From Tanytarsus gracilentus (Eukaryota > Arthropoda > Insecta > Diptera > Chironomidae): DNA of 64,000 bases. The notes under the pieces were generated by a model. The model worked only from the letters and a program-made list of their open reading frames with translations. It was not told the origin of the DNA and made no database searches. The DNA lies in the NCBI GenBank assembly GCA_038502055.1, contig JAXRKN010000042.1, forward strand, positions 3,472,001-3,536,000, read 5' to 3'. Every line of letters starts with the position of its first letter. The first letter of the stretch is position 1. Positions 1-13,656 of the stretch are shown piece after piece. The translations under genes were made by a program, and so were the position numbers.

Positions 1-803
1 ATCCGATAAAAATGTACTCTTATTACTTTTAACTAAAAGGTTTTTGGAAACACAAAATTTGATCCAGATACATCAATTAACCGTCATAACAATTTTCAAT
101 CATTTTTTGGATCGCTTCTCCTTCTTTTTCGGTAAAAAATATTGAGAAATTCATATTGAAAAATTTTCTAAAAAATAATAAGCCTAAAGTTATGTTGCGT
201 AGAGCAGAGTGTGAAATTTAAAGTTATTGGTCTTTTTTAAATTTGTCTCAAATTGATGTGCAGCTTTAGTATTTACAGACATATAGAAAAATTTTACTAG
301 AGAGGCTAGATTTTTTGTGTTCCTAAGTCTATCATCAATTAAGCTTCAAATAGGATGCCACTTGAGTCTCAAGCCATTTTAAGCTCTCTTCTTCTGATAT
401 ATATTTTCAATAAATAGGGTAAATTAGTCCGTTTCCAAACCGAAAATTACTAGGTTTATTAAATGTAATTAAACTCTTTCAATTTAAGGCTTTGTTTAAA
501 TATTGGAAAGATGTTTTTTAAATTTTTGTTTAGTTTTACAGAAAAAATAATAATAAAAACTAAATAAGGCTAATTTACTCTAAATTTTAAATTTATTTAA
601 ATATTTACCAATTATAATTTTTAACACAAGTACTCATTGTAGATTTAGAAAAGATTTAAAAACTTATGTGATCTTAAAAATAATTGTTTTGTTTTTCAAT
701 CCTTCTATTGCTTTTTTACTCCTCCACTGTCTTCTTCAACCTTCTCTCCCTAACTTTTTCCTTTTGATCTCTTGTAAAAACTTGAAATTCAACATGTCTG
801 TAG
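1..803. other. Intron of cac upstream of its first visible exon
   Basis: No coding exon is recognisable here. The cac exon at 804 starts in mid-domain, so the gene extends upstream of the window and this stretch is intron. It is AT-rich, ends in a pyrimidine-rich acceptor region (about 700-803), and contains a short inverted-repeat element at 417-580. Confidence 0.7.
417..580. mobile_element. TA-flanked inverted-repeat element (MITE candidate)
   Basis: The ends form an imperfect inverted repeat: GGGTAAATTAGTCC on the left and GAGTAAATTAGCC on the reverse complement of the right. Each end is flanked by a TA dinucleotide (415-416 and 581-582), as expected for Tc1/mariner-type target duplication. 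The 164-bp interior has no coding capacity. The arms are short and AT-rich, so chance is possible. Confidence 0.45.
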
Positions 804-3800
804 GTATTTGGAAACATAGCTCTCGAAGCCAATAGTGGTTTAACTAGACACAACAACTTCCGCACTTTCGTGCAAGGGTTAATGTTACTATTCAGGTAAG
901 GACGATTTTATTTGAGGAATTTGAAAAACTGTTCATCTCTCTTCAAAATGTCATTAAATAAATTTTTTTCACAAAACATGAACGCTTTACCGTAAAGCAA
1001 AATGTGCGAACCAAAATTGTTGTTTTTAGCTTATTTAGTGTAGAACGAAGAAAAATTATAATTGGTGCTAAACATCGCTAGGTATTGAAAATTGAGGCAT
1101 TGATGTTTTGAATAATTTACTAATTAGGCTTTAAAATGTATATCTAATAAATCATAATCGCTCAGCTAATGATGTGTCAAAATATCAGCAAATAATAATA
1201 TTTTAATAACAATTATTTTTGCTGATCTTTTCTTTAATTTGAGTTTAAAAAAACTATCTAACCGTCGTTTTATTTTATTTAAAAACTAACAGGTGTGCTA
1301 CAGGCGAGTCGTGGCCGAACATTATGCTAGCATGTCTTAGGGGTAAGCCTTGCGATCCGAATGCAAAAAAAGATGGTGATTCATGTGGATCTTCACTTGC
1401 GTACGCATATTTTGTCTCATTTATCTTTTTCTGTTCATTTTTGGTAAGTTTTTCATACTACATATGGAAAAAAATTATAATTCTAACTCGTATCCTCTAT
1501 CAACAGATGTTGAACTTGTTCGTTGCTGTTATCATGGACAATTTTGATTACCTAACACGTGATTCCAGTATATTAGGTGCTCATCATTTGGATGAGTTTG
1601 TCAGAATATGGGCGGAGTATGATCCAAATGCGACGTAAGTAAATTTAAAGAATAAAAGCTAAATTTTAAATAACTTTTTTACAGCGGCAAGATCCACTAC
1701 ACCGAAATGTATGATATGTTAAAAAATATGGATCCCCCCCTAGGATTTGGTAACAAATGTCCGAATCGGCTTGCCTATAAAAAACTGATTAGAATGAACA
1801 TGCCCATGGATGCAGACGGAAAAGTTAATTTTACATCAACTCTGTTTGCGTTGATCCGTGAGAATTTAAGCATAAAAATGAGAGCTGGTAGGATGTTACT
1901 AATATAATTTTTTAAATCTATAATAATTCAACTCATATTTAATAACTTGATTAATATAATAATCTCTGCATGCAGCGGAAGAAATGGACCAAGCTGACCA
2001 AGAACTTAGAGAAACAATTACACACATTTGGCCTTTGCAAGCAAAGAAAATGTTAGATTTACTTGTTCCACGTAATGATGAACTAAATGCTGGTAAATTA
2101 ACAGTGGGTAAAATTTATGCGGGTCTTTTAATCTTGGAATCGTGGCGTAACACTAAGTTTGGACAGTTAGAGACTGATGCGCCGGTGAGTAAAACGCTCT
2201 TTTATTTCAAGCTCATCAAAAATATTATTTTTTTCTTGCGTCTTCTAATTCTTACAATAATCAAAAACTTGATAAAAAGTTTAAATTAAGCCCAGTCTTC
2301 TTAGTTTTTTTCTGCGTAATATCAAATGTAATGCCTAAATCCCTATTATCTGTTATATTTTTCTAAGTTTTTGATTTTTGTTTGAGTAAACTGTCAAAAA
2401 ACTATAATGTTAAAAATTAAAAAAGCAGCTTTTTTGCTTTTGATATTGTAAAAAACTGACTTTGACTTATTTCGTCAAATCTGTTTCAAGTTTAATTGGT
2501 AACCAGTGAAAGTAAAATGGTGGTAGATTTGCATGATTCACAAAAAGAAATTACACTTTGGAGGACATCTGTGATGTTAGAAAATTTATCAGAATTGTAA
2601 CAAACAATTTAACGGATATAATTTGGTTATTTTTTTCTTATTAACATTATAGTAAATTCGATAAATTTACTAACTTTGCAATCGGTTGTATAAATGTTTA
2701 TATCAATAAATTAAAAAAGAAAAATCTTCCTTTGCATTAAGTTTAAATATGAAAACAGAGATTTAAAAAAATTATGTACATTGTACAAAAAATCTAGTCA
2801 AAATTTATAGAAACAAAATAATTATAGGAAAACAGATTTATAGTTAGCTTGTTTTTTGTTGAAAATTTATGTTACAAATGAACTTTTTTGAAATATTTAG
2901 TCAAAAATGAGATTGGTTTAAAAACTTAGTTTTTAATAGAATCAATAAAATAAGAAATATGTGTTTTCTTGTTGGTCGGCTTAATTTTTTTAATATTTAT
3001 AATTATTAGATTTCGGAAAATTAACGGATATAAGAATATAGTTAGATATTGTTAGGGATATAAAAACACGTTCAAATTTTGATTCATTTTACGCGGCTTT
3101 TAATTTAAAATTATTGATTTTTAAGTCAAAAACAAAATATTTATTAAAATCCAAACTAAAGTAGATTTCAAATTTCTAAATTACCTGGAGAGCATTTAAA
3201 TCTCCTCTTTGGGTTGAAGAAAACATTTTTTTTATGATGTACAATGAATCTTCATACGCGAATATTATTTCTCAACCCTATTAATACATCCATAGTAAAC
3301 GGTTGCAATGATTTCAAAAATCTAACTAAGAATTTGCTTTAAAATCGGATTCCCATATTTTTTTCCGCAGGGAAAAGACGAAGCGAAAGCATTACCGGTA
3401 TTAATTTTTCCTATCTTTCCTTTAGCCCTTAATTTTTATGCTTTCATTCCATCTCGCTCTTTTTAACTCTCATTCATTGTATGATCGTAACAATTGGATA
3501 TTCTGAATGCTAATTTTTCCACATTAGATTCAAACGGCTAGTTTAAAAAAACTTACTCTAAGCTTTGCATAATTGAGATATCTTCTTGGTCACTTTATTG
3601 GAAAACTTAACATAAAAATATTTATGGGAGTCAAACCATATTTTTATATAATTGAATTTATTATAATTTATTTTCAAAACTTTATGTTTTGCCGAACAAT
3701 GGCAAATAAAATATTAAATTTATTTTGAAAATCTCTCAATATGCAATGTCTTTTGAATTTAAAAAAAGAATTACAGTTTAGACTTAATTTCAAAATATCA

Positions 3801-6800
3801 AATTGAAACCACTTATTTGCCTTAATTAAAATTTAAAAATCATTTATCAAAATAATTTACATTATGAAACTGAGTCGGAGCAAAAATAATAAGAGAAATG
3901 AAAAATCGGAATGTGGAACTCTAAATTATTCTTTGGCACATATTTTTTTAAACATTTATCTTCTTCTTCTTACATTGCTTTATTTAAAAGAGATACGTTT
4001 CAATTTTTCAACGCATATAAAAGTCGCAACCATAGAAAATATTTTTAGATTACGTACGTTATTAGTCACATGAGAAATATATAAATTAGATATAAAAATT
4101 GTCCTATATTTAATCGTATTTCAACAGAAAGTATTTCTGTTTGTTCATTTTTACTCTCATTTGATTATTTTATTGCATTTCACATGACACATTTTTGTCT
4201 TTTAACAAAAAAATTTGTAATTTGTAATTGCTTTTTCATGCGCACATAAAAAGTTTGCTACAGCTTGATGTTTTTTAGTTGATATAATTGTGCACGGTAT
4301 TGGTGTTTATTGTATTAAATATTTCAATTTTGCATAATAATTTGAAAATCCAACGTTTTATTCAAAAACCTCATACATTTTTGTATTTTCAAAAATTACA
4401 AAACGTTTTTTTGTTATTTAAAATTTATTGGTATTCATAAGAACTCATTTTCATGTCGCAAAATAATAATTGAAATATTGCTTTTGAAATTTTAATTTTT
4501 TGATAAATAAATCGCAAAAACAACGTTGCTGAATGAACAAAATCAAAAAATATTTAATTAATCAAACACATATACCAGAAACCATCACTGTTCACGACAA
4601 TATTAGACATGGCGGTTTTAGAAAAAACAGGATCACGAGCAGGATCGTTAAGTTTAGATAACGAAAATGTCAGCTCATCACAAACGCACCTTCTTCTTCA
4701 TCATCAGAATGGTGATGTTGAGCATAACAATAGCTTAGCAAATTTGGCAAGACGGAGCACGATGAGAAAGCGATCGTTTAGGTAAGCCACCTCACGTTTT
4801 GAGCTTTTCGTGTAAGTTTTGAGCAAAAGAGTTTTTTGGAATCAATTTTAAGTTCATCTTTTTCTCTAAACAACATTTTCCGGTGTAGAACAACTCTTGC
4901 ACAATACACCGAAATACTAATTTAGTTTTCTGTAATAAATTCATTTTTCATCTTCATCTCATCTTTTTCATTTCTCTCTCCTTTTCTTTCTGTTTGTTTC
5001 CAGGAACAATAAAAAGGTGAAGTTAATGAAATTCGTGTGTTAAATTAAACGATAAATGGAAACTCTGAAAAAGATTTTTATTTTTTACTGTGCAATAAGT
5101 AATGAACTTGTTCATATGATGTTAAAATAGACATACGCGGTATTATGGTTGATAACAACTGAAGCTAGGATTCAAAAAGTTTTATATAAAATAGCCGATT
5201 AGAACTTAGTTACCCATCGATAACTAAATGAGTCTATAGAAAGATAATGAAAAATTTTCTTTGAGTTTGTTTGTTCAGGTTCAGTTTGGTAAGTAGGTTA
5301 CCGAGTGTAAAAGTGCAACATTTTCTATCAAATGTTCCGACTTATCTAGAATAGAATTTTTAATATTTATTAATCCTAGAGCAGTGCATAAGTTAAACAT
5401 TTTTGTAATGTTTAATCAAATTAAAAATGCTTTATCATAAAACTTTCACTCAAATGCTGATGTAAAAAAATTTAAACCCACATATGCACGTATGCGGGTG
5501 TTGCCGTGTAACCCACTTGGCTGATAAATATTAAGTACATGATGGACATAACTCAAAATTCTCATTTCAATAAACTAATGCAATTCCAAATATAACGAGG
5601 TCTCTAAAGCCAAAGACGAAGAAAAATTAATTTAAAATGCACATTTTAACAAAAAAATCTTAAAATATTTAAATAAATAAAACCATGGTGTCTTAATTTC
5701 TATACAACAGACAGACCGATACAAGTACTGAAAATGAGCTTATAAGTGTTATCACATTCGGTGGGTTATACAATAGATTTATATGTGAATTGAAAAACTA
5801 CAAAATCATATATGAAAACTATCCAACTATAGTCCCCATTTCACTTAAATGCATTTGAAAATCAACAAAAAATACCAAATTTAAAAGTTAATTAACTTGT
5901 TAATAAAAATTACATATTCCTAAATTGCAAATATAGAATTTAAGCAAGAGTTACATTTTGCATGTTTTTGCATGGTTTTTCTTTTTTCTTACTAACAAAT
6001 TTTTTGGTAACAATTCTTTTTAATCACAATGGATTGTTGCTATTTAGAAATGAGTTAAAAAATTTACTCTAGCAAAAATTTACTGCTTTGCTTAAATATT
6101 TTTCTTTATTTTCATTAAAAATAAGGAATCTCTATTTTATTCACCACATACATAACATTCATAAAATAATTTTACCGCCAATCACGATTAAATTTTTATA
6201 CGAAAAAATGTACGTTTTATAATTTCAATCAAATTTCATCTAACATGAAAAATATAGGACAAAATATTTTAAAAGAAATCAAATTGGTTAAAGGAATACA
6301 AAAAATATGTGTTGAAAAATATTTCGAAAAAGCTTTAAGTTTATTTTATTTAAAAATCTTAGTATATTTATTAAAATCCAAAAAAAAATTGAAACATGCT
6401 AATAAGGCACTTGAGTATGATACAAACTCTGAGTTTTTATTTGTGATTATTAATTAACACTATAGGATCTTCATGGGGACACTTCTCATCACGGCTCGAT
6501 GGAATCAATTGCTGGTGATGGTCATTTACATCCCGGTCGTGCATACCATAATGGTCATAGAAGATCGCCTAGCTTAAGGTAAGTTATTAACTAGCTTTTT
6601 TAATCATTTTTTCACTAAACTGTTATAATAACTTTTTCGGATATACAGGCGTGGTCAATCACCATTGAATAGAACTCCGAGCCCAAGACGTCAGCTACAT
6701 CATGACATTGGCTTTTCAGATACCGTCTCAAATGTGGTTGAGATCGTAAAGGAAGAACACAGAAGAGGTAGACCTTATGGACTTGGTCATAGATTTGCTG

Positions 6801-9277
6801 CTAGAGGTAGAATTCATACATTTCATTTAAATTATTTGCCCCACCACCAAAAACTTGATGTTGTTGTGTGTTCAATATATCTATATATATATAGAAATAT
6901 ATGAAATTATCTTTCACACATTTCGTGAGTTTTCAGTAAATAAAGGAAAAGAGTGAAATTTTCATTTAAATTAATTTTAATTTAACATAACTAGTATATG
7001 TATGATTTTTCAAGCATTTTTTTATTGATTGTTGTTCTCTGTGTACAAAAATTATTGAGTATATATACTGAATCAAACAACCAGCGTGTAAAGTCATCAA
7101 ATCCAACTTTTATTTTCACCCCTAATAAATGTAAACAATAACATATCAAAGTATATATAACAAAAGGAATTATTTTCAATTTAATTATTTTTTTAGATGC
7201 TTTTTATTAGTTTTTATTCTTTTGTACATACAGTCAATGATTTTAGATTTCCTTTAGTAATTTTTGTTTAATTAAATTTTGAAACAAATCATTTCATAGT
7301 GCCCATTTCATACAAAACTTGAACTTTTCTAATAAAACCACACAATTTATGAAAATAAAAGGATTTTTTTCTGGCATATAAGAGTTGATATAAATTTTCC
7401 ATTTATTCGTGATCTATAAACAAAGCCAACTTGAGTTTTGTCAGATAAAAAACACCATTTTATTTTCAACATAAATTGAAGTAGTACTCATAAACTCTAA
7501 AATTAACATATACAAAATGTATCTCTTAAAGTTAGGTTGAATTTTTTATCCTAGACAAAATGTATCCTTTTTGGGTTATTTTTATATTATCTTGCAAAGT
7601 AAAATGATCGGTAAAAAGTTAGCATGAAATCTAAACAATAGTTCGAAATAGATTTAAAAGTGATTTCAAAAAACCCTAAAATAAAAAGCATTTTCGAAAA
7701 TAGTCTTCAATACGTTGAAAGAATAAAAACCGAGTTTGAAAGAACTGAAAACAAATATTCTTCCCCTCCACCCCACTTAATAGGTTCTTGGTCAGCATCC
7801 ACGAGTCCAGCTCGTTCTCCTCCATCGCCCCGTTCTAATTATCCTGGTGGCACTGTGATGCATCGAAATAACCGTCGAAATCATCCTAACTCTAAGGCTT
7901 ACGGTACAACTAGTTTAATGCAACGATCTCGATCACCGAGTCCAGCAAGAATTAAGGAAATGCGGGAGCGGGATCGTTATTATAAAAATGAAATGGGTAC
8001 ACTCGTAAATTCAAGATTACCAGAATTTTTTAAACTTATTATTTTTTATTTGTTTTTTTTTCTTTAAAAGTTTTATTAGTTTTGTGATGTTTTTATTTTT
8101 CAAAAATTCAAAAACTCATAAAACATTATCGTTCATAAATCACATAAATTTTTTTTGAGACTAGTCGGATATAAAATAAAGTGTAAATTAAATTATATCC
8201 GGTTAATCTTGGTCTCTACTCTATATGTGTTTTTTGCATGTGAAGTGATCATTTATGATTGTTATCTAAGACAAAAATAAACAAACATATAAGCAAAATT
8301 TTATCATTGAAACAAATCTAACTACACGGTGAATTCGTTAAAATGCAAAATATTTTTTTTACTTAGAGTTCACAGTGCAGTGTAATTTTAACATTTTTAG
8401 TTTTCTTTATAAATATCAACATCATATCATGCATCACTTTTAAAAGAAATTTAGAAATGTTTTTCAACAATGCGGTAATGTTTTTATTTGTACATCTGAA
8501 TACTTGAAAATTTACCGCATTCACAAAACGGTATAATCATAAAAAATTAATATAAAAATTTAAATTTTAGGACCTTATCCACACTCGGTTATGATGGCAC
8601 GACGTGGTATTCATGGACAAGGCAGGCGATTACCGCCTACTCCAAACAAACCATCGACATTAAAACTGCAATCGACAAATATCAACTTTCCAAAACTCAA
8701 CGCAAGTCCCACTAGAGTAAGTTGCTCTAACTAATGCAATTATTTTCATTTAAATATAAAAAATTTATTTGAAGCTTCACTCAACACATAATACACCGCA
8801 CAGTGTTCACTCTTTGTCCCACTCGAGAGATTTTCTTCGTGGTGATCATCGTGATATGTATTATAGAGATAGAGATCGATATCGAACTCAACGCGAACGC
8901 GATTTTACTTTACGTTATGAATTCCGAGATAGAGAGCGTGAAGCTTATGAGAGAGAAGTTGAGTTGGAACGAGAGTTAGAAAGAGATTACGAGAGGTGAA
9001 TTAATTAGGTTTAACATAAATGCAAATGTAAATTAATATTATACTATGCATTTTGATATTAAAGAATGGAGCATTCAGTCCCAATGTCATATGAGCAAGC
9101 TATGGCTATGGGACGAACGGGTCGAATGTTAGGTTCGCCAGTATTAAATGGATACAAATCAAAGGGACTTCATGCACGACATTCCGATTCAGATGACGAA
9201 GATTGGTAATATTTTTTTCCCATACACGCCGCTTCGATTGAAAATAAAACTAAAATCTTTTTATATTTAGGTGCTAG
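804..9277 (+). CDS. cac: Voltage-gated calcium channel alpha-1 subunit, Cav2 type (cacophony), 3' exons
   Basis: Pore-forming subunit of the presynaptic calcium channel that triggers neurotransmitter release; only the C-terminal part is in the window. Exons: 804-895, 1293-1443, 1507-1634, 1685-1887, 1976-2184, 3371-3397, 4579-4781, 5004-5016, 6466-6578, 6649-6806, 7784-7996, 8571-8716, 8775-8995, 9065-9205, 9271-9277. In order they encode the repeat IV pore loop with its selectivity glutamate (CATGESWPNIM), segment IVS6 (LNLFVAVIMDNFDYLT), an EF-hand-like region, the IQ region (TVGKIYAGLLILE) and a long Ser/Arg/His-rich tail ending SDDEDWC. Phases agree at every junction. Two exons are tiny: 27 nt (in frame, therefore optional) and 13 nt (needed to keep frame). 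The final exon adds only Cys and stop, completing the DDWC/EDWC-type PDZ ligand known at Cav2 C-termini. The 3371 exon and the exact 4579 acceptor are the least certain parts. Confidence 0.95.
8157..8216. repeat. 60-nt foldback in cac intron
   Basis: GAGACTAGTCGGATATAA at 8157 faces an inverted copy ending GGTCTC at 8216 (reverse complement GAGACCAAGATTAACCGGATATAA, read in two halves around a bulge). The shared core CGGATATAA also occurs at about 2612 and 3023 in another cac intron. It may be a very short foldback element or a structured intronic site. Confidence 0.4.
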
Positions 9278-12200
9278 CAAAAAATTAAGTCAACAAATCC
9301 AAAGAATCAAATATGGGTTTAAATCGGACATTATTCTAGAAAAAAAATATAAACAGCAAATAAAAAGTGTCAAAGAAAAAATACGAAAAGTGACAAAAAA
9401 GAAAGAGAGAGAAAACGTATTAAGTGACGAATAAAGTTCAATGGACATAAAATAAAAAAACTCGAAAATGACGCAAAAAATTTAGTGAAAATATAAACGT
9501 GAACAAATTAGTTAAATTAATGAAAAGACGACTAAAAAAAATTAAAAGTGCAATCTGCAACAATTGTGTAAATGAAAATTCAAAGCAGATAAAGAATCAA
9601 CTATGATGATGTACATAGAGAAGGATAAAGCAAATTTTTGCATGTGCTAACTTCCTGGAAAGCTTTTTATAATTTATCATTCAAACCAAAATCAACACAT
9701 TTTCAAACATTTGTACCTTGCGCAACTAGTAAAAGAAACAACCGGAAACAACACAAAAAGACAGCGATTGTCAATATTTAGTAAAAAATCATATTTTCAC
9801 ACTTCATGTTAATGTAATAACGAAAAACATAGGTAATGTTTTTCTTCTAAAGTTTATTTGTAATCTATCGTTAAACTTTAAATGAAATTTCTCTTAAATT
9901 CTCTTCATGTTCTGTTTACAAATTTTATACAAGAATCACACAAATATTTGTCTAAAATAAATTCGTTCGCGACTTTATTACGTTTGATTACACTTAAATA
10001 ATTTATTAAAAATAAGTGAACTATTTTAAGTTTTCATATTTTGCATATGTTTAGACTTAAAGCTTAGCTAAATTTTCTTCATAAAATAAAAAAAAAATAT
10101 CGAAATAAACTGCCAGAATTTCACTCAAACATATTATTATTCCTTCTCCTGAATATTTTACATTCAAAATCAATTATAAAACCATAATTTGGTTACGTTG
10201 AAGGCTTTTCAGAAACTCAAAATGAATTAAGGAATTATGTTCAATTTACTTTTTATTCTGTTGAGTGAAGAAAGCATCATTTTATTTAAACTTAAAATAT
10301 GTGCTGTGGAACAAGTTTACGCATAAAACAGTTTTTAATTTTAATCTTTGAAAATAAAATTTCTTAAAAACTTTTAAGATTTTCACACTCCTAAGGCTTT
10401 AAATTCTATCATGCTATTTTTCTGATTCCTAAGGCCAATATAGAACAGAAAATTCACACCTACACACGTATTGTATCGAGCTTGATCTGACAATTTTGAC
10501 GAAATCATGTAAAATATCCTTAAATTTTTCTCCCTTTGGCTTTTCATTCTCACCTCAATGTAAAACTAAGAGAAAAACTTCGATTTAAAAGTTTCACACA
10601 AGTTTAAAAACATAAAATATCTGTTTCTGTAAAAGTCTTACACGATGAAAAATTAAAAAATAAAAAAATCGTATAATTGTAAATAATTTTTCTGTGATAT
10701 AAAAAATAATGGGGATATAAGCAAAAATTACTTTATAGCGATTAAATAAATTTAATTTTCCTCTCTTAATTAGGATTTAAATAAAATAAGATCTTCTTTA
10801 ATTCTCAACCAAGAAATGTCAAAATTCAACTTTTTAAATTCCAATTGAAATTTTGCTCAGATAAATAAATTTATATCAAATTTAAAGAATGCTTTATTAT
10901 TTTCTTTTGTTTATTTCATTGGTGGTAATTTTTTTCAAACTTTCCTTATGAAATTTGTCTCTTGGCTTTAGGCTCTTCCTAAATTGATCGCCGAAAGTAA
11001 TTCAAAAAAAAATAAACTAAATTTACTACAGAAGTATTTGAAATTCAATGCTAAAACTATTTATTTAATTTAAAAATTTAAAAACTTTTCGCTTATAGTT
11101 TCAATAAAATTAAATATAAAGATCAAGAATGTTATAGCTTTAAAATGAACACAAATTTGCATGATGGAAGGAGATTTTTAATCTTACGGAAACTTTCATG
11201 CAAACATAGATATAACAATCGAAGTCGAAATAAATTAAATTCTTTTTTTCTAATCTTTAATCGCCGCGATTGTAAATGCTTTCCATCAAACAAAAAACAA
11301 CCATTGCAGTAGCAAGTATTCGCAAAACATACAAAATAATATTGCAATATAAATAATATAAACCTGAAGTGTAGTTAATTATTTTGTATTTTTTGGCTCA
11401 GGATTTAATTCTCTTCAAGTTACTTCAATAAAATTTATTTCGAAATATTTTTTATTTCAATAAAAAAGTTCAGGAACAAGTTCGATTGAGTTATTACCCG
11501 TTTACAGAAATGATTTTGTAAAACAACATTCAAAGGGATTCTTAATTCTGAAATTATCTTGAACAAATAAAAAAAATATGAAGTCTAATATGTCATTTGA
11601 AAACCCTCTTCATTAGGAAATGACCAATTTTTAATTTTTTACATTGAAATTTTGAATACTGTTAGACTTTCAACGATAACAAATTAAATTAGTACTAAGG
11701 ATTTTCATTGTCCCACACAGACACAAAAATCTCCTTTTCCCATCAAACAATAAAAACTTAAGTAAGCAACAGCAACAACTAGAGCATTAAATTGAGAGAC
11801 TCTTTAAATGCAAAACAATTTTTACTTTTCAGGTAGATAAAATTACATAAAATTTCATAGTTAAGAAAGAAAAGTTTATCAATAGTAGTATACTTATAAA
11901 ATAATTCACAAAGAAAAAACTTTTTACAATTGCTAACGAAGGGAACGAAATTAAGTTGAAGCGAGCCTATTTTTTTTAATTATTTTCCTAATAATTGGAA
12001 ACTATGCCCCCTATCTTTGTCTCACTCATTCGATTTTTTGAACTTTGAAGCGAAAAATAAATAACCCTGTAACTAATGCTAAATTTATTGATACTTTCTT
12101 GTAAAAATTTTTATTTAAAATTGTTTGAGCAGCACCCATATATTCCATATAATTGAAACCATTAGGAAAATAGTTGAAAGATTGAAGCAAGATGATTGAT

Positions 12201-13656
12201 ACTTAAATGGCGTTCACATAAAAAAGTTATTTATATCAAAAAAAATTAAAGAAACTTTTGTTTTCAATTTCTCTCTCCTCGTATGCACGCACGAAAGAAT
12301 AAAAGTTCACATTGCATTTTCGAAAATTAAATAAATAAGAAGATTCTTATAATAATTTTCTGGTAAATGTTAAAAATTTTATATTAGCATATGAGATTAC
12401 AGATGAGAGTAAAATTTATTATTCTGATTTTTTTTAATTAAAAGAGTTCCTTTTATACGCTTAGATGTCTAATTTATATTGAATTCAAATCATTTACTTA
12501 TATATTTCAATTCTGTAAAATCTTAGTTTTTAGATTTACATACTTTCATATTGATGAAAAAGACAGAAAAAATAAACTCAAAGTTATTCATCTTCTTAAA
12601 TAACTAAAAATAAAACTAGTTAAAATGATTAAATTGATCATATGGTCTTGGCATAAAGTGTAAATCAATGATTTATTCCTTCTGATTTTGGCAAAAACCT
12701 ACAAGTTTTAAAAATCTGTATTTTCTAGAATTATCCGAACACTTGAAAATATTGCTTTAAACAATTATTTCCTACTATGCCATGGCCAAGATGAAATTTT
12801 TTTAAGCTATACATCAAATTTTATCTCGAAATGTTAAATATTGATTTTGAATGCAGTAATAATGGTATATCGCAGTAAAATTCTATTGATGAGTATACAG
12901 TGTTTAAGAACGAAGAACTTTTAAAAAATAATTAAAAATTTAAAAAAAATTTCCAAATATGTTTTAGTTTTAAACTTAGATATTTGAAAAAAGAGATGAG
13001 AAACATTTAAATTATCATGTCATTATGAATAAAAAAATTGCTTTCGAGCTCGTTTTTTAAAAACTGATAAAAAAAATAAAATAAAAGAACGAAAAATCTA
13101 GAAAAAAAATTTTTATTCCAAATAATACTGATATTTAATAGTTTATTGCAGCAGTCAAAGAACAGGTTGGTTTGAAGAAATTCAATTTTATGGCTCTAGA
13201 CTCTATATTACAAAGTTATCTTTCCATATGTTCGTCATCATCATTAATGATTTGTGTTTAATAATCATTACTTAGAGTATATTTTCTCTCACTAACACAA
13301 TGTCAATAGCTAGCTAGTGAAGAACCATGTGAGAGAAGAGAAAATAACAAAACAATCGAGCTCTAAAAATTATTCTGTTAACGTGGTTTGACTTCATCAC
13401 TGTCGCGCAAACTCGTAGCGTTTTATATTGATTTTCGAGTAAAAGTCTAAAGAGATTTAAATACTTTTCAAGGGAAATATCCCGGCAATCAATGTCTTTT
13501 TAATTTGAATCCATTAATAAGGTTCCCATATAAGAAAAAATTATAAAAAAGTGATGAATTCATGATGAGTCATTAAGTAACTTTGAATGTTTCGGTGCAA
13601 AAAAATACATATGATGAAATTGACCTAGAAAAGCTACAGAAATCTAAATCATTAAA
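9278..13656. other. cac 3' UTR and intergenic AT-rich DNA
   Basis: Starts with the cac 3' untranslated region, which contains several AATAAA-like signals but no clear single end. The rest is AT-rich with scattered short ORFs lacking recognisable domains or splice context. I see no gene, RNA gene or clear repeat before the PDZD8 start at 13657. Confidence 0.6.

Noticed and set aside
3864..4073. Small hydrophobic ORF in a cac intron
   Set aside because: No splice phase with neighbouring exons, no similarity to channel sequence, typical of AT-rich intron DNA.
11132..11347. 71-codon minus-strand ORF between cac and PDZD8
   Set aside because: No recognised domain, no introns or promoter context, and composition like the surrounding AT-rich spacer.
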